From Herpetosiphonaceae bacterium (GTDB lineage Bacteria; Chloroflexota; Chloroflexia; Chloroflexales; Kallotenuaceae): DNA of 13,316 bases. A program made the position numbers and the translations under genes. Shown here piece after piece: positions 1 to 7,517 of this stretch; the stretch's first letter is position 1, and each line of letters starts with the position of its first letter. The stretch spans positions 1 to 13,316 of the forward strand of contig JASKZZ010000419.1 of the NCBI GenBank assembly GCA_030147335.1. Direction: 5' to 3'. Below the pieces are notes generated by a model. That model made no database searches and had not been told where the DNA came from. It saw only the letters and a list, made by a program, of their open reading frames with translations.

Positions 1-218
1 GGATGTTCCTGGTAGCGTTTGAGCGCTTCCCGATCAGCGAACCGGCTAACAAGCCCAAAATGGCAGGAAACTGGTCGTCCAACAATGTCGCGAACAACAT
101 CAAGATGCTCGATTTCAGGAATCACCGCCGGTAGCGCCTCAAAGTTCGCCATCAAATCAGAAACAACCGTTTCATCCGTTGTGCTGCTAAGCCGGAACAA
201 CACAATATGCTGGATCAT
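1..218 (-). CDS. Dabb-domain (stress-responsive A/B barrel) protein, 3' part cut off
   Basis: Reading the minus strand from the ATG at 218 gives 72 codons with no stop before the window edge. The protein begins MIQHIVLFRLSSTTDE, and further on has the segments ALPAVIPEIEHLDV, CHFGLVSRFADREAL and ends in KRYQEH. This is the pattern of the Dabb family (dimeric alpha/beta barrel): an N-terminal beta strand with the conserved HIVLF, a short helix, a central LV-x-RF strand and the Y-x-x-H-P segment. Family members are usually about 95-105 residues, so only the last quarter is missing. Dabb proteins are small cytoplasmic dimers; some are enzymes or stress-induced, but most have no assigned reaction, and none can be assigned here. 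AAAGG lies seven bases before the ATG. The gene starts 38 bases after the nitroreductase stop on the same strand, so the two are probably co-transcribed. Confidence 0.85.
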   Translation of the reverse strand, partial: MIQHIVLFRLSSTTDETVVSDLMANFEALPAVIPEIEHLDVVRDIVGRPVSCHFGLVSRFADREALKRYQEH

Positions 219-256
219 GGATTGACCTTTCGTTAACACGTATCATGGATACCTAT

Positions 257-1039
257 TTACGTTTCTAACGGACTGCCCCACGTTTCACCAAATGCAAGCT
301 CATCCACGCTTTTTCGTTGAGGCGAAGCCCAGTCAATTGTTGGTCGCTTCGCATCCTGTGGCACATATCCAAGCCGAAAAAGCACCAGAAGCGCCTGGTC
401 GTCGGGAACACCGAGCAAGGCAACGATTTTTTCCCACTGCCCATCAACTTCCATCGGCGTTGAGATAAACTGCATACCCATGCCAAGTGAGGTTGCAGTC
501 AGCCAAATCGTCTGAATCACCGCACCGAGCGAGATGACCGAGTACATCGCCGATAGCTCGCCCTCCTGGTATTCCTTGCGAGTAAGCGTAATGCCAAGCA
601 GCAGCGGCGATGATGCAACCAGCTTGTGCGCGTCGTTGCCCAGCACGCGCGGCACCTGAAGCTTGTTAACAATCGCGCCACCTTGCGGCGTAAACACATG
701 TCGCATGAACGGCTTGAGCACGCCTGGCATTTTATCGAAGTAAATGCCGTCTGACGTTCGGTCAACTTCTTCTTGCGAAAAACGGAAGTAGCGGCTATAG
801 CGCTTCCAGAACGTGCCTTCCTCCATCAACAGCCGCATCGACTCGCCGGCAATGTCGGCGATATGCTGACGACGCTTCTGATCTTGCACCAGAATAAAGC
901 GCCACGGCTGCGAGTTAAAGTGCGACGGAGCATGCGACGCCATTTCGACGATCTTGCGTACATGTTCAGGAGCAACGGGTTGAGGTAAAAACGCGCCGTT
1001 AGCCGTTCGGCGTCGCTTGATTGCGTCGAATAGTTCCAT
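257..1039 (-). CDS. Nitroreductase-family FMN-dependent oxidoreductase
   Basis: A 260-residue protein of the nitroreductase fold, which binds FMN and uses NAD(P)H to reduce nitro compounds, quinones or other acceptors in the cytoplasm; the physiological substrate cannot be told from sequence. Visible hallmarks are the N-terminal RRRTANG (residues 9-15) that contacts FMN phosphate, APSHFNSQPWRF (37-48), the helix LGAVIQTIWLTATSLGMGM (171-189) that ends in the G-M/L-G flavin contact, and FRLGYVP (221-227) matching the family's G-Y-P ending. About 65 residues between 64 and 130 (rich in W, R, Y and F) are longer than in minimal nitroreductases of about 200 residues and probably form a lid over the flavin. 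AGGTGG precedes the ATG by a few bases. A Dabb-domain gene follows after 38 bases. The pairing fits detoxification or aromatic metabolism, but that is inference. Confidence 0.9.
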   Translation of the reverse strand: MELFDAIKRRRTANGAFLPQPVAPEHVRKIVEMASHAPSHFNSQPWRFILVQDQKRRQHIADIAGESMRLLMEEGTFWKRYSRYFRFSQEEVDRTSDGIYFDKMPGVLKPFMRHVFTPQGGAIVNKLQVPRVLGNDAHKLVASSPLLLGITLTRKEYQEGELSAMYSVISLGAVIQTIWLTATSLGMGMQFISTPMEVDGQWEKIVALLGVPDDQALLVLFRLGYVPQDAKRPTIDWASPQRKSVDELAFGETWGSPLET

Positions 1040-1116
1040 GCGGCCACCTATACTCCGAATATCGGGTTCCTGTTTACACCAACAAGAGCGGGGTAGTTGT
1101 TAGCAATTTTTGCCCG

Positions 1117-1125
1117 ATTATAGCA
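1117..1125 (-). promoter_or_regulatory. Extended -10 promoter of the nitroreductase/Dabb unit
   Basis: On the minus strand the sequence reads TGCTATAAT, a perfect TATAAT at 1122-1117 preceded by the TGN extension. No good -35 hexamer stands 16-18 bases upstream, as is usual for extended -10 promoters. It lies in the 106-base gap between the phosphatase and nitroreductase genes, about 78 bases before the latter's ATG, and suggests that the nitroreductase starts its own transcript. Confidence 0.6.
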
Positions 1126-1145
1126 TGGTGGTCACAACGCATGCC

Positions 1146-1790
1146 CTAGATCGCTTCCTGCTTCTCACGCACTGATTCGAGATGACCGAGGTGGCACGCT
1201 TCGGAAAGTGATACTAAGAATGGAAGATTATCGGTATATTCAACAACGCTAATGGAAGCATTTGTAATCCACAGTCGATTGATGCGATCCATGTGCATGC
1301 CCAGAGCATCCGCGATCAAGATTTTAACCACAACATCGTGCGTGGACACAACAACTGTTGCATCTGTGGTATGTTCACGGCACATGCGTTCTCGAAAGTT
1401 AAGCGTTCGCTTGAGAATGTTGCTGAAGCTTTCACCATTCGGCATCTGGCAGCGGGTGGGATAGGTGCGCCATTCCTCTAATGCCTCGCCATACTGCTCA
1501 CGCACATCGGGAGCGTACAAGCCCTGCCAGTCGCCATGATGAATTTCCATCAGAGCAGCATCTTCCTCAAAGGGAACAGTTGGATGATGGGCAGCAATGG
1601 CGTCGGCAGTTCGACGCGCACGCTGGAGCGGACTACTGTAAATTGCATCGAGTTTCTCAGGCGCGAGCCGTTTTGCAAGCGCCTCGGCTTGACGCAAACC
1701 AAGCTCCGAAAGCGGCGCGTCGAGCTGTCCTTGATAACGGCCTATGCGGTTCCACTCACTTTCCCCATGACGTACAAGAATTAAGCGCAT
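1146..1790 (-). CDS. Histidine phosphatase family protein (phosphoglycerate mutase-like)
   Basis: A 214-residue cytoplasmic phosphatase of the histidine phosphatase superfamily, branch 1. The catalytic set is complete: RHGE at residues 7-10 with nucleophile His8, SSPLQRARRTA at 52-62 with the phosphate-binding Arg, acid Glu82 in MEIHHGDWQG, and STHD with His151. Dedicated phosphoglycerate mutases carry different surrounding motifs and more residues, so a broad-specificity phosphatase (CobC/GpmB/PhoE type) is more likely; the substrate is unknown. An upstream in-frame ATG at 1844 would add 18 residues, but it lies inside an intrinsic terminator hairpin. The ATG at 1790 has GAGGAA five bases before it and starts directly with the family's MRLILVRHGE, so it is taken as the start. 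The gene follows the DUF1992 gene after that terminator and is probably a separate unit; no clear promoter was recognised. Confidence 0.93.
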   Translation of the reverse strand: MRLILVRHGESEWNRIGRYQGQLDAPLSELGLRQAEALAKRLAPEKLDAIYSSPLQRARRTADAIAAHHPTVPFEEDAALMEIHHGDWQGLYAPDVREQYGEALEEWRTYPTRCQMPNGESFSNILKRTLNFRERMCREHTTDATVVVSTHDVVVKILIADALGMHMDRINRLWITNASISVVEYTDNLPFLVSLSEACHLGHLESVREKQEAI

Positions 1791-1816
1791 ACGTTCCTCA
1801 TAACATTTCTTGTCAT

Positions 1817-1857
1817 ATAAAAAAAGCGCGGAGTGCTTATGCAAGCAACCGCGCTTG
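1817..1857 (-). terminator. Strong rho-independent terminator after the DUF1992 gene
   Basis: On the minus strand an outer stem AAGCGCGG/CCGCGCTT (1856-1849 with 1831-1824) encloses an inner stem TGCTT/AAGCA around a four-base loop, followed at once by seven Ts (1825-1819). It sits about 80 bases after the stop codon of the DUF1992 gene and just before the phosphatase start. It is strand-specific: the plus strand has no T run at the other end. Confidence 0.88.
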
Positions 1858-1937
1858 ATACGGGTGTCATTGTAGCCATGAATGGACGAATGTCAAAACG
1901 GAACCTGATGCGTCGCTCCGGACAGATACAGTTTGGC

Positions 1938-2537
1938 CTACGAAGAGGTCGGCAGCTCCGGATGATCGAACCGCGCCAGCTCATCTTCAACCAGCAGCAG
2001 CCCAAAATGCACATGCGATGACGGCGCGACGATGTTGTAGTTCATGATTTTGCCGTTGATGTCGTTAATGCGCCGCTCGTACTCGCGGCGACGATGCGTA
2101 CGCTCAATCTCGCTGATTTGATCCCATATGCTGTGAATGTGCGCCCGAAAACGATGTAGCCGCTCAATATCCTGGCGAATTTCTTTGTTCAAATCAACCC
2201 ATAAAGGCGCAAGGCCTGTAGAGCGCAGCAACCGAAACGCCATCTTGAGTTCGTCGGGCACGAACTGATCCTCGTCCAAATTCAACGGCTTGCCTTCACC
2301 ACGCAGGTTATCGAACAAACCCTGCTCCATACCGTCCAGGATACGCTGCTCGACCAATCCACGCCAATCTCCGGTCGTCCGCCGTGCCGTGCCAGCTGGC
2401 TTTTTTCCATCAACCTTTTGACCGCCAATTTTCGCATCCACTTGCGATGCTTGTGCCTGGGCTTGTTCACGCCGTTGCTGTGCCAGCATCGCTTCGATCT
2501 CGATCTCAGCACGTCGATCAAGATAACGCCGTGGCAT
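1938..2537 (-). CDS. DUF1992 / DnaJC28-like conserved protein
   Basis: A 199-residue soluble protein. Residues 57-120 match the DUF1992 (DnaJ homologue subfamily C member 28, conserved) domain: VEQRILDGMEQGLFDNL followed by GEGKPLNL, then the basic/hydrophobic helix and PLWVDLNKEI. There is no J domain or HPD motif, as in most bacterial members. Residues 1-55 are charged and Gln/Ala-rich (MLAQQRREQAQAQASQ), probably disordered or coiled; residues 120-165 are rich in Arg, Glu and His and probably form a long helix. The role of the family is not established; a chaperone or membrane-trafficking link is known only for eukaryotic relatives. The ATG at 2537 has AGAGGAG five to seven bases before it, with a promoter upstream and a terminator downstream, so it looks monocistronic despite lying after secA. 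Confidence 0.88.
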   Translation of the reverse strand: MPRRYLDRRAEIEIEAMLAQQRREQAQAQASQVDAKIGGQKVDGKKPAGTARRTTGDWRGLVEQRILDGMEQGLFDNLRGEGKPLNLDEDQFVPDELKMAFRLLRSTGLAPLWVDLNKEIRQDIERLHRFRAHIHSIWDQISEIERTHRRREYERRINDINGKIMNYNIVAPSSHVHFGLLLVEDELARFDHPELPTSS

Positions 2538-2567
2538 ATCCCACTCCTCTCTAGTACCACTGTGTGC

Positions 2568-2596
2568 ATTTTATCACGAAGAAATAGGCTATTCAA
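2568..2596 (-). promoter_or_regulatory. Sigma-70-type promoter of the DUF1992 gene
   Basis: On the minus strand TTGAAT (2596-2591) is followed after exactly 17 bases by TAAAAT (2573-2568), matching 4/6 and 5/6 of the consensus. The -10 box ends about 30 bases before the ATG at 2537, which leaves a short leader carrying the AGAGGAG ribosome binding site. Confidence 0.6.
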
Positions 2597-2610
2597 ATGG
2601 TTGAATCAGT

Positions 2611-2649
2611 GAGAGCGCCAAGACTACGTTTCCGTAGCTCAACGCTCTC
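2611..2649. other. Two-step hairpin between secA and the DUF1992 gene
   Basis: The outer arms GAGAGCG (2611-2617) and CGCTCTC (2643-2649) are perfect complements, and inside them CTACG (2624-2628) pairs with CGTAG (2633-2637) around TTTC. On neither strand does a T run follow, so it is not a textbook terminator. It may still end or stabilise the secA transcript, or protect its 3' end. Confidence 0.45.
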
Positions 2650-2672
2650 TTACTCGCAACCATCTGGCTAAC

Positions 2673-2693
2673 AGCACGTTTGCTATTCGTGCT
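2673..2693 (-). other. Short hairpin just after secA
   Basis: AGCACG (2673-2678) and CGTGCT (2688-2693) form a six-base stem with a nine-base loop, 17 bases after the secA stop. No T run follows on the minus strand. With the larger hairpin at 2611-2649 it could form the 3' end of the secA mRNA. Confidence 0.35.
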
Positions 2694-2709
2694 TCAACGA
2701 ACGCTAACC

Positions 2710-5700
2710 TTACCGCTTCGGTACATCACGACCCTTAGACTTTCGTCGTTGGCCTTGCTGTCCATTTTGTCGCTGCTGCTGAGTCTGTGGTCGCTGCGCG
2801 GACTGCATGGGCGCCGCTGGTCCACCATCTCCAACAGGTAAGGCTGCCGCCGTACCCGCTGTGACTGCTGTTGCAGCCATATTTAACGCGCCGGCCGTTC
2901 GCATCGTCGCGCCGTGGCACTTCTTGAACTTCTTACCGCTGCCGCATGGGCACGACTCGTTCGGTCCAACCTTCAGCTCGCGTGGTCGTCCGGTTGCACC
3001 TGATTGCTGCTGTTGAACGGTATTCACAAAGCGTGGCAAGTTTTGGAAGTACGTTCGTACCGTAGTCCGGTCAATCGTGTCCAGCAACTCCTCAAACATT
3101 TTGTAGGCTTGTGTCTTGTAGGCAACAAGTGGGTCGCGCTGGGCAATGCCTTGCAAACCAATACCCTGCCGCAGATCTTCCATTGCTGTTAAGTAGTCGG
3201 CCCACTCACGGTCAATCGCGCTTAGCATCAGCTCACGGCTGTAGCGATTGAGCAGATCAACACCAATCAGCGTGCGCCATCGATTGAAGGACCGATCAAC
3301 CAGATTGCTGATTCCCTCAGCGCGTTGGTTATCATCCAACTGCGACACACGATCAAGTGCATCAATCCATGCCTCATTCACCGTCTCAATGAAAACACGC
3401 GCCTGCTCATCGTCAAAAGAGCTACCGGCATAGATGGGCGCAAGACTGGTTGCAACAGGATTGAGCCATTCTTGAATCAACGCGACTCGGTCACTCTCAG
3501 GCAGCGCAACCAGTAAGCCATCCAAAGCATCAGCAAATTGTGCAAGATACGCATCTGGCGTCGATCCTGGCACAAACGGCAAGACATGCTGTAGCTCATT
3601 CGCAAACAGTCGCAAATGATTACCTGCTTCATAACTTGCCCTGATCACCGTTTCCAGCTCACGCTGAACCAGCTCCGGCGATCCGCCAGCTATGCGTTCG
3701 GGCGCAATTGTATCAACTTGCGGCAGCGTTGGCCGAATACGCCGGAGCGCACCCTCGATATTAATCGCACCGGTTGCCTGTGTTGATGCCGCATCAACCG
3801 CCTTGGTGATCTCGCCCGTAGCCCATCCTTCATAATCATCGATATACCGGTCAACCATGAGATCGACTTCGGTAGTGAACAGCTCCTTGATTCGCTCTTC
3901 GAGATCGCCTTCAGTGCCCGCGCGCCATTGCTCGTCAAGATAGCGCTCCACCGTCGCACGGTCGGCATCCTTAAGCTGCGCAAAAGCCTCGTCGGTGTCC
4001 AGCTCAACAAACTCGGCAGCATCAGCAAGCAAAAGACGAAGCGGATAACGCTGCGTCTCCGCGTCAGCCATCAATGGCTGCAACATCACGGTTCGCTGCG
4101 TATCGTCAAGCGCAACAAATTGTTGGAGATCAAGCTGTTCACTGCCGGGCAGCAGCCGTGCTAGCTGGCTTTGGATCGCCGGACTGTTGCTGTCCCGAGC
4201 GCCTGCCGCAAGCTCTTCTACCTGACCCGACACCCAATCGGCGTAGCTGCCAAGGTAGCGCTGCACCAACATCTGCAAACGACGCTGCTGTTCGCCCTGC
4301 TCAAGAATTGCCCGCCGTCGCGCATAAATTACTTCGCGCTGCTTGTTCATCACGTCGTCGTAATCGACCACGCGCTTGCGCATATCGAAGTTGTAGCCCT
4401 CGACCTTAGTCTGTGCATTCTCAATCGACTTCGAGATAACACCGAACTCGATCGGAATGTCATCCTCAAAACCTGCTCGACCCATGATACTCTTGACGCG
4501 GTCGATGCTTGGCCCGAAGCGTCGCATCAGCTCGTCTTCCAACGAAATGAAAAAGCGAGACACACCTGGATCGCCTTGCCGACCGGCTCGACCACGCAGT
4601 TGGTTGTCGATGCGCCGCGCCTCATGTCGCTCGGTGCCGACAATATGCAGACCACCTGCATCCCGGATCAATGTGGCATCGTCCGCTACCTGCGCCTTAA
4701 TCTGCTGGATACCGCCGATCAAGCTTTCATCCATGGTTGGCGTTTCGGCTATGATTTTTCGCGCATCGTCTTCGTTGCCGTGCAGCACTGCATTGATCAA
4801 GCGTGCGCGCGCCGCATAAATACGGTCGAATAGCTGGTTCGCCAGAAACTCGGCCTTGTCGTTACGGTAGGCTTCAAGATCCGAGCGCACTGCTTGAAGT
4901 TGTGCGATTTGATCCTCGCGCAGACCAGGCGTTGCTTGCACAAGCTGGCGCGCCATCCCGACCTCGCCCTGAAGCACGTCGTTAACAAAGGCCCAACGTT
5001 CAGCGAACGTATCCGCCGATCCATCAACATAACGGCTCAAAAAGAACAGCGCCGGATTGGACTCATACTGATGCAGCATCGTGTCGTAGTCGTGCTTGGA
5101 GCGCTTAAGATTGTCCAGCACCACTTGCGGCAATTTGTGCTTGTCGAGCGTTGGCCCGACCTGCTGCTCATTGCCGTCAACAACCACTTTCGCCAACGCC
5201 TTGATCTGTTCGCGTCGTACGCCCGTTTCCTCAAGATAATGCGCCGACAGCGATTCTGGATTACCGCCAAGCAAAATATCCGTACCACGACCCGCCATAT
5301 TTGTTGCAATCGTTACCGCGCCTGGCCGACCTGCCTGCGCGACTACACGGGCTTCCTGCTCGTGCAACTTGGCGTTAAGGATTTGATGCGGCAATCCGTT
5401 GCGCAATATTTCCTGCAAGCGGCTTGTATCTTCGAGCTGCAGCATCGACGCAAAGCGATCCACGATCTCGGGTGCCATCGCATCCGCAGGCAAGCTCAAC
5501 GTTTGCGCCGTTTGTCGCAGCACCGCCGAGGATACTTGTGAGAGCGGCTGATCCAGTGATTCGCCAAACGCTTTGCGCACGTCTTCGGCAACACCCTTGG
5601 CATCCCGAATGGTCATCATCAAGGCAGACGACAACGCCAGATTTTTGAGCGCTCCCGGCTTGAGATACGTCGCCAAACGCTCCGAGTTTTCAATCGACGC

Positions 5701-7191
5701 GGTGCCGACCAGTACAGGCTGCTGATGCGCTGCTGCCTGCAAAATCTCGCGCACAACAGCGCGGTACTTCGCCTCCTCGGTACGGAAGATCTGGTCGTTG
5801 CGGTCGTCGCGCACCATTTCACGATTGGTTGGGATTGGCACAACATCCAGCTTATAAATTTTGCCAAACTCTTCCGACTCGGTCAGCGCTGTACCAGTCA
5901 TGCCGGACAACTTTTTATACATGCGGAAGTAATTTTGGATCGTGATCGTGGCGTAAACCATCGTCTCGTCTTGGACGCGCACGCCTTCCTTGGCCTCAAC
6001 CGATTCGTGCAAGCCATCCGACCACCGACGACCCGGCATGGTTCGTCCAGTCTGCTCGTCAACGATCACAACCTCGTCGTTCTGCACGATATAGTCTTTA
6101 TCGCGTTTGAACACGTATTCGGCTTTAATGGCGTTGTCGAGATAAGCTGTCAGCTCAAAAAACTCTGGCTCGTAAATGCTCGCATCTTCGGGAATACGAC
6201 CAGCATCCTTGAGTCGGCGCTCCACCTTGAGAATACCTGCATCAGTAAGTGAAATACCACGATGCTTAAGATCGAGCACGTAGTCCGACGAATCTAAAAT
6301 ACGCTGGACCTCCGTGCGCCGCTTGGCATCGCCGAAATCCAACTCTTTTTTGTACGCATCGTATTCGCGCTGCTCGATTCCACGCAATCCTTTAATCAAG
6401 CCCGAGAAGTATTGATAATCGTCGCTGGCTTTACGCGCCGGACCAGAAATAATCAACGGCGTGCGGGCTTCGTCGATCAGAATGTTATCGACTTCGTCAA
6501 CGATAGCATAATGCAGCGGACGTTGAACGGTTTGCTCTAAACGAGTGGCAATATTGTCGCGCAGATAATCGAACCCGAACTCGTTATTCGTGCCGTAGGT
6601 AATGTCAGCTTCGTAAGCTTCCCGTCGGCTAACAGGACGCCAGTGAACCAAACGATCGTCTTCCAAATTCGACTTCGGATCGAGGTAATCGGGATCGTAG
6701 ACTGCTGAAAAATCGTGGGCAATTGCTGCTATCGACATGCCAAGCAGGTGATACACCGGCCCGTTCCAGCCGGCATCACGCCGCGCTAGATAATCGTTGA
6801 CGGTGATCAGATGCGCGCCCTTACCTTCAAGCGCATTCAAGTATGTCGCAAGCGTTGCAACTAACGTCTTACCCTCGCCGGTCTTCATTTCAGCGATCTT
6901 GCCCTGATGCAGCACAATACCGCCCAAAATTTGCACATCGTAGTGACGCTTTTCCAGCGTTCGACGTGCCGACTCACGTACGGCAGCAAATGCTTCCGGC
7001 AACAAATTGTCGAGCGCCTCACCATCACGCAGCCGACGACGAAACTCCTCGGTTTTACCGCGCAGCTCGTCGTTTGACAACAATTCAAATTGTGGTTCGA
7101 GCGCGTTGACCTCATCAACTGTTTTGTACAGGTCGTTGATTACGCGGTCAGTGCTGTCGCCGCCCAGAAGCCGGCCTAGCCACTTAAACAT
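2710..7191 (-). CDS. secA: Protein translocase motor SecA, greatly enlarged
   Basis: The ATPase that drives preproteins through SecYEG. All motor motifs are intact: Walker A MKTGEGKT (102-109), Walker B VDEVDN (231-236, where most SecA have DEVDS), TYGTNNEFGFDYLRDN (198-213), DEARTPLIISGPA (240-252), GMTGTA (430-435), GTASIENSE (496-504), ATNMAGRGTDILLGG (629-643) and QLRGRAGRQGD (864-874). The preprotein cross-linking domain spans about 253-390. The two-helix finger/scaffold region is recognisable (MEDLRQGIGLQG, 1337-1348), and the SEC-C zinc motif CPCGSGKKFKKCH lies at 1414-1426. At 1493 residues it exceeds the usual 800-1000 because of extra segments at about 158-190, 512-597, 648-842 and 966-1312, and a Gln/Ala-rich basic tail after SEC-C (1428-1493). 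The reading frame is unbroken and the inserts are charged and helix-prone, not junk. GAGGTG precedes the ATG by five bases. It is divergent from the lacI-type gene. Confidence 0.97.
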   Translation of the reverse strand: MFKWLGRLLGGDSTDRVINDLYKTVDEVNALEPQFELLSNDELRGKTEEFRRRLRDGEALDNLLPEAFAAVRESARRTLEKRHYDVQILGGIVLHQGKIAEMKTGEGKTLVATLATYLNALEGKGAHLITVNDYLARRDAGWNGPVYHLLGMSIAAIAHDFSAVYDPDYLDPKSNLEDDRLVHWRPVSRREAYEADITYGTNNEFGFDYLRDNIATRLEQTVQRPLHYAIVDEVDNILIDEARTPLIISGPARKASDDYQYFSGLIKGLRGIEQREYDAYKKELDFGDAKRRTEVQRILDSSDYVLDLKHRGISLTDAGILKVERRLKDAGRIPEDASIYEPEFFELTAYLDNAIKAEYVFKRDKDYIVQNDEVVIVDEQTGRTMPGRRWSDGLHESVEAKEGVRVQDETMVYATITIQNYFRMYKKLSGMTGTALTESEEFGKIYKLDVVPIPTNREMVRDDRNDQIFRTEEAKYRAVVREILQAAAHQQPVLVGTASIENSERLATYLKPGALKNLALSSALMMTIRDAKGVAEDVRKAFGESLDQPLSQVSSAVLRQTAQTLSLPADAMAPEIVDRFASMLQLEDTSRLQEILRNGLPHQILNAKLHEQEARVVAQAGRPGAVTIATNMAGRGTDILLGGNPESLSAHYLEETGVRREQIKALAKVVVDGNEQQVGPTLDKHKLPQVVLDNLKRSKHDYDTMLHQYESNPALFFLSRYVDGSADTFAERWAFVNDVLQGEVGMARQLVQATPGLREDQIAQLQAVRSDLEAYRNDKAEFLANQLFDRIYAARARLINAVLHGNEDDARKIIAETPTMDESLIGGIQQIKAQVADDATLIRDAGGLHIVGTERHEARRIDNQLRGRAGRQGDPGVSRFFISLEDELMRRFGPSIDRVKSIMGRAGFEDDIPIEFGVISKSIENAQTKVEGYNFDMRKRVVDYDDVMNKQREVIYARRRAILEQGEQQRRLQMLVQRYLGSYADWVSGQVEELAAGARDSNSPAIQSQLARLLPGSEQLDLQQFVALDDTQRTVMLQPLMADAETQRYPLRLLLADAAEFVELDTDEAFAQLKDADRATVERYLDEQWRAGTEGDLEERIKELFTTEVDLMVDRYIDDYEGWATGEITKAVDAASTQATGAINIEGALRRIRPTLPQVDTIAPERIAGGSPELVQRELETVIRASYEAGNHLRLFANELQHVLPFVPGSTPDAYLAQFADALDGLLVALPESDRVALIQEWLNPVATSLAPIYAGSSFDDEQARVFIETVNEAWIDALDRVSQLDDNQRAEGISNLVDRSFNRWRTLIGVDLLNRYSRELMLSAIDREWADYLTAMEDLRQGIGLQGIAQRDPLVAYKTQAYKMFEELLDTIDRTTVRTYFQNLPRFVNTVQQQQSGATGRPRELKVGPNESCPCGSGKKFKKCHGATMRTAGALNMAATAVTAGTAAALPVGDGGPAAPMQSAQRPQTQQQRQNGQQGQRRKSKGRDVPKR

Positions 7192-7320
7192 TTAACACCT
7201 CATACCGCACAAGCATCAACATCGTACAAATTCGACGCCGCGCGGAACTTCATCGTATCATCATTAAGCTAAAAAGCATACACGGGGATGCAAACGGACT
7301 TGCTAAGTTTTAGAAGTGGA

Positions 7321-7353
7321 TACACCCAATGCAATGTATCTCCATTGTGTGTA
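7321..7353. repeat. Imperfect inverted repeat overlapping the secA promoter
   Basis: TACACCCAATG (7321-7331) and CATTGTGTGTA (7343-7353) match as inverted copies at 10 of 11 bases, separated by 11 bases. The spacer carries the candidate -10 box of secA, so the repeat could be an operator or an RNA/DNA hairpin affecting secA expression. Confidence 0.45.
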
Positions 7354-7362
7354 CGCAGTCAA
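7333..7362 (-). promoter_or_regulatory. Candidate secA promoter
   Basis: On the minus strand TTGACT (7362-7357, 5/6 of consensus) is followed after 18 bases by TACATT (7338-7333, 4/6). Transcription would start near 7326, giving an mRNA leader of about 135 bases before the secA ATG at 7191. A short CATCC-TTTT-GGATG hairpin (7363-7376) lies directly upstream of the -35 box. Confidence 0.45.
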
Positions 7363-7517
7363 CATCCTTTTGGATGAAGAACGCTTATCATTATACCAGA
7401 TGGGATCGGGAGCACTGAAACAGTGAATATTGCAGCAGCCACTGACCGAATCTGCTTAGCTCGTTAAGTTGAACATAGTCCTGGTACGCAATGTAGTAAC
7501 GTCGTTCAGTATCTTCA

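Noticed and set aside
19..225. 68-codon open frame on the plus strand at the left edge
   Set aside because: The minus strand here encodes a recognisable Dabb domain; the plus frame is Ser/Thr-rich without any motif.
4171..4833. 220-codon open frame on the plus strand opposite secA
   Set aside because: It lies wholly antisense to conserved secA sequence, has no family resemblance and a Cys/His/Arg-rich composition typical of a shadow frame.
4894..5541. 215-codon open frame on the plus strand opposite secA
   Set aside because: Antisense to the NBD2 part of secA, no recognisable domain and no supported start signal.
4666..5658. SecA extra segments as an intein or inserted mobile element
   Set aside because: No intein splice residues (Cys/Ser start, His-Asn end) at the boundaries, no terminal repeats, and base composition looks the same as the rest of secA.
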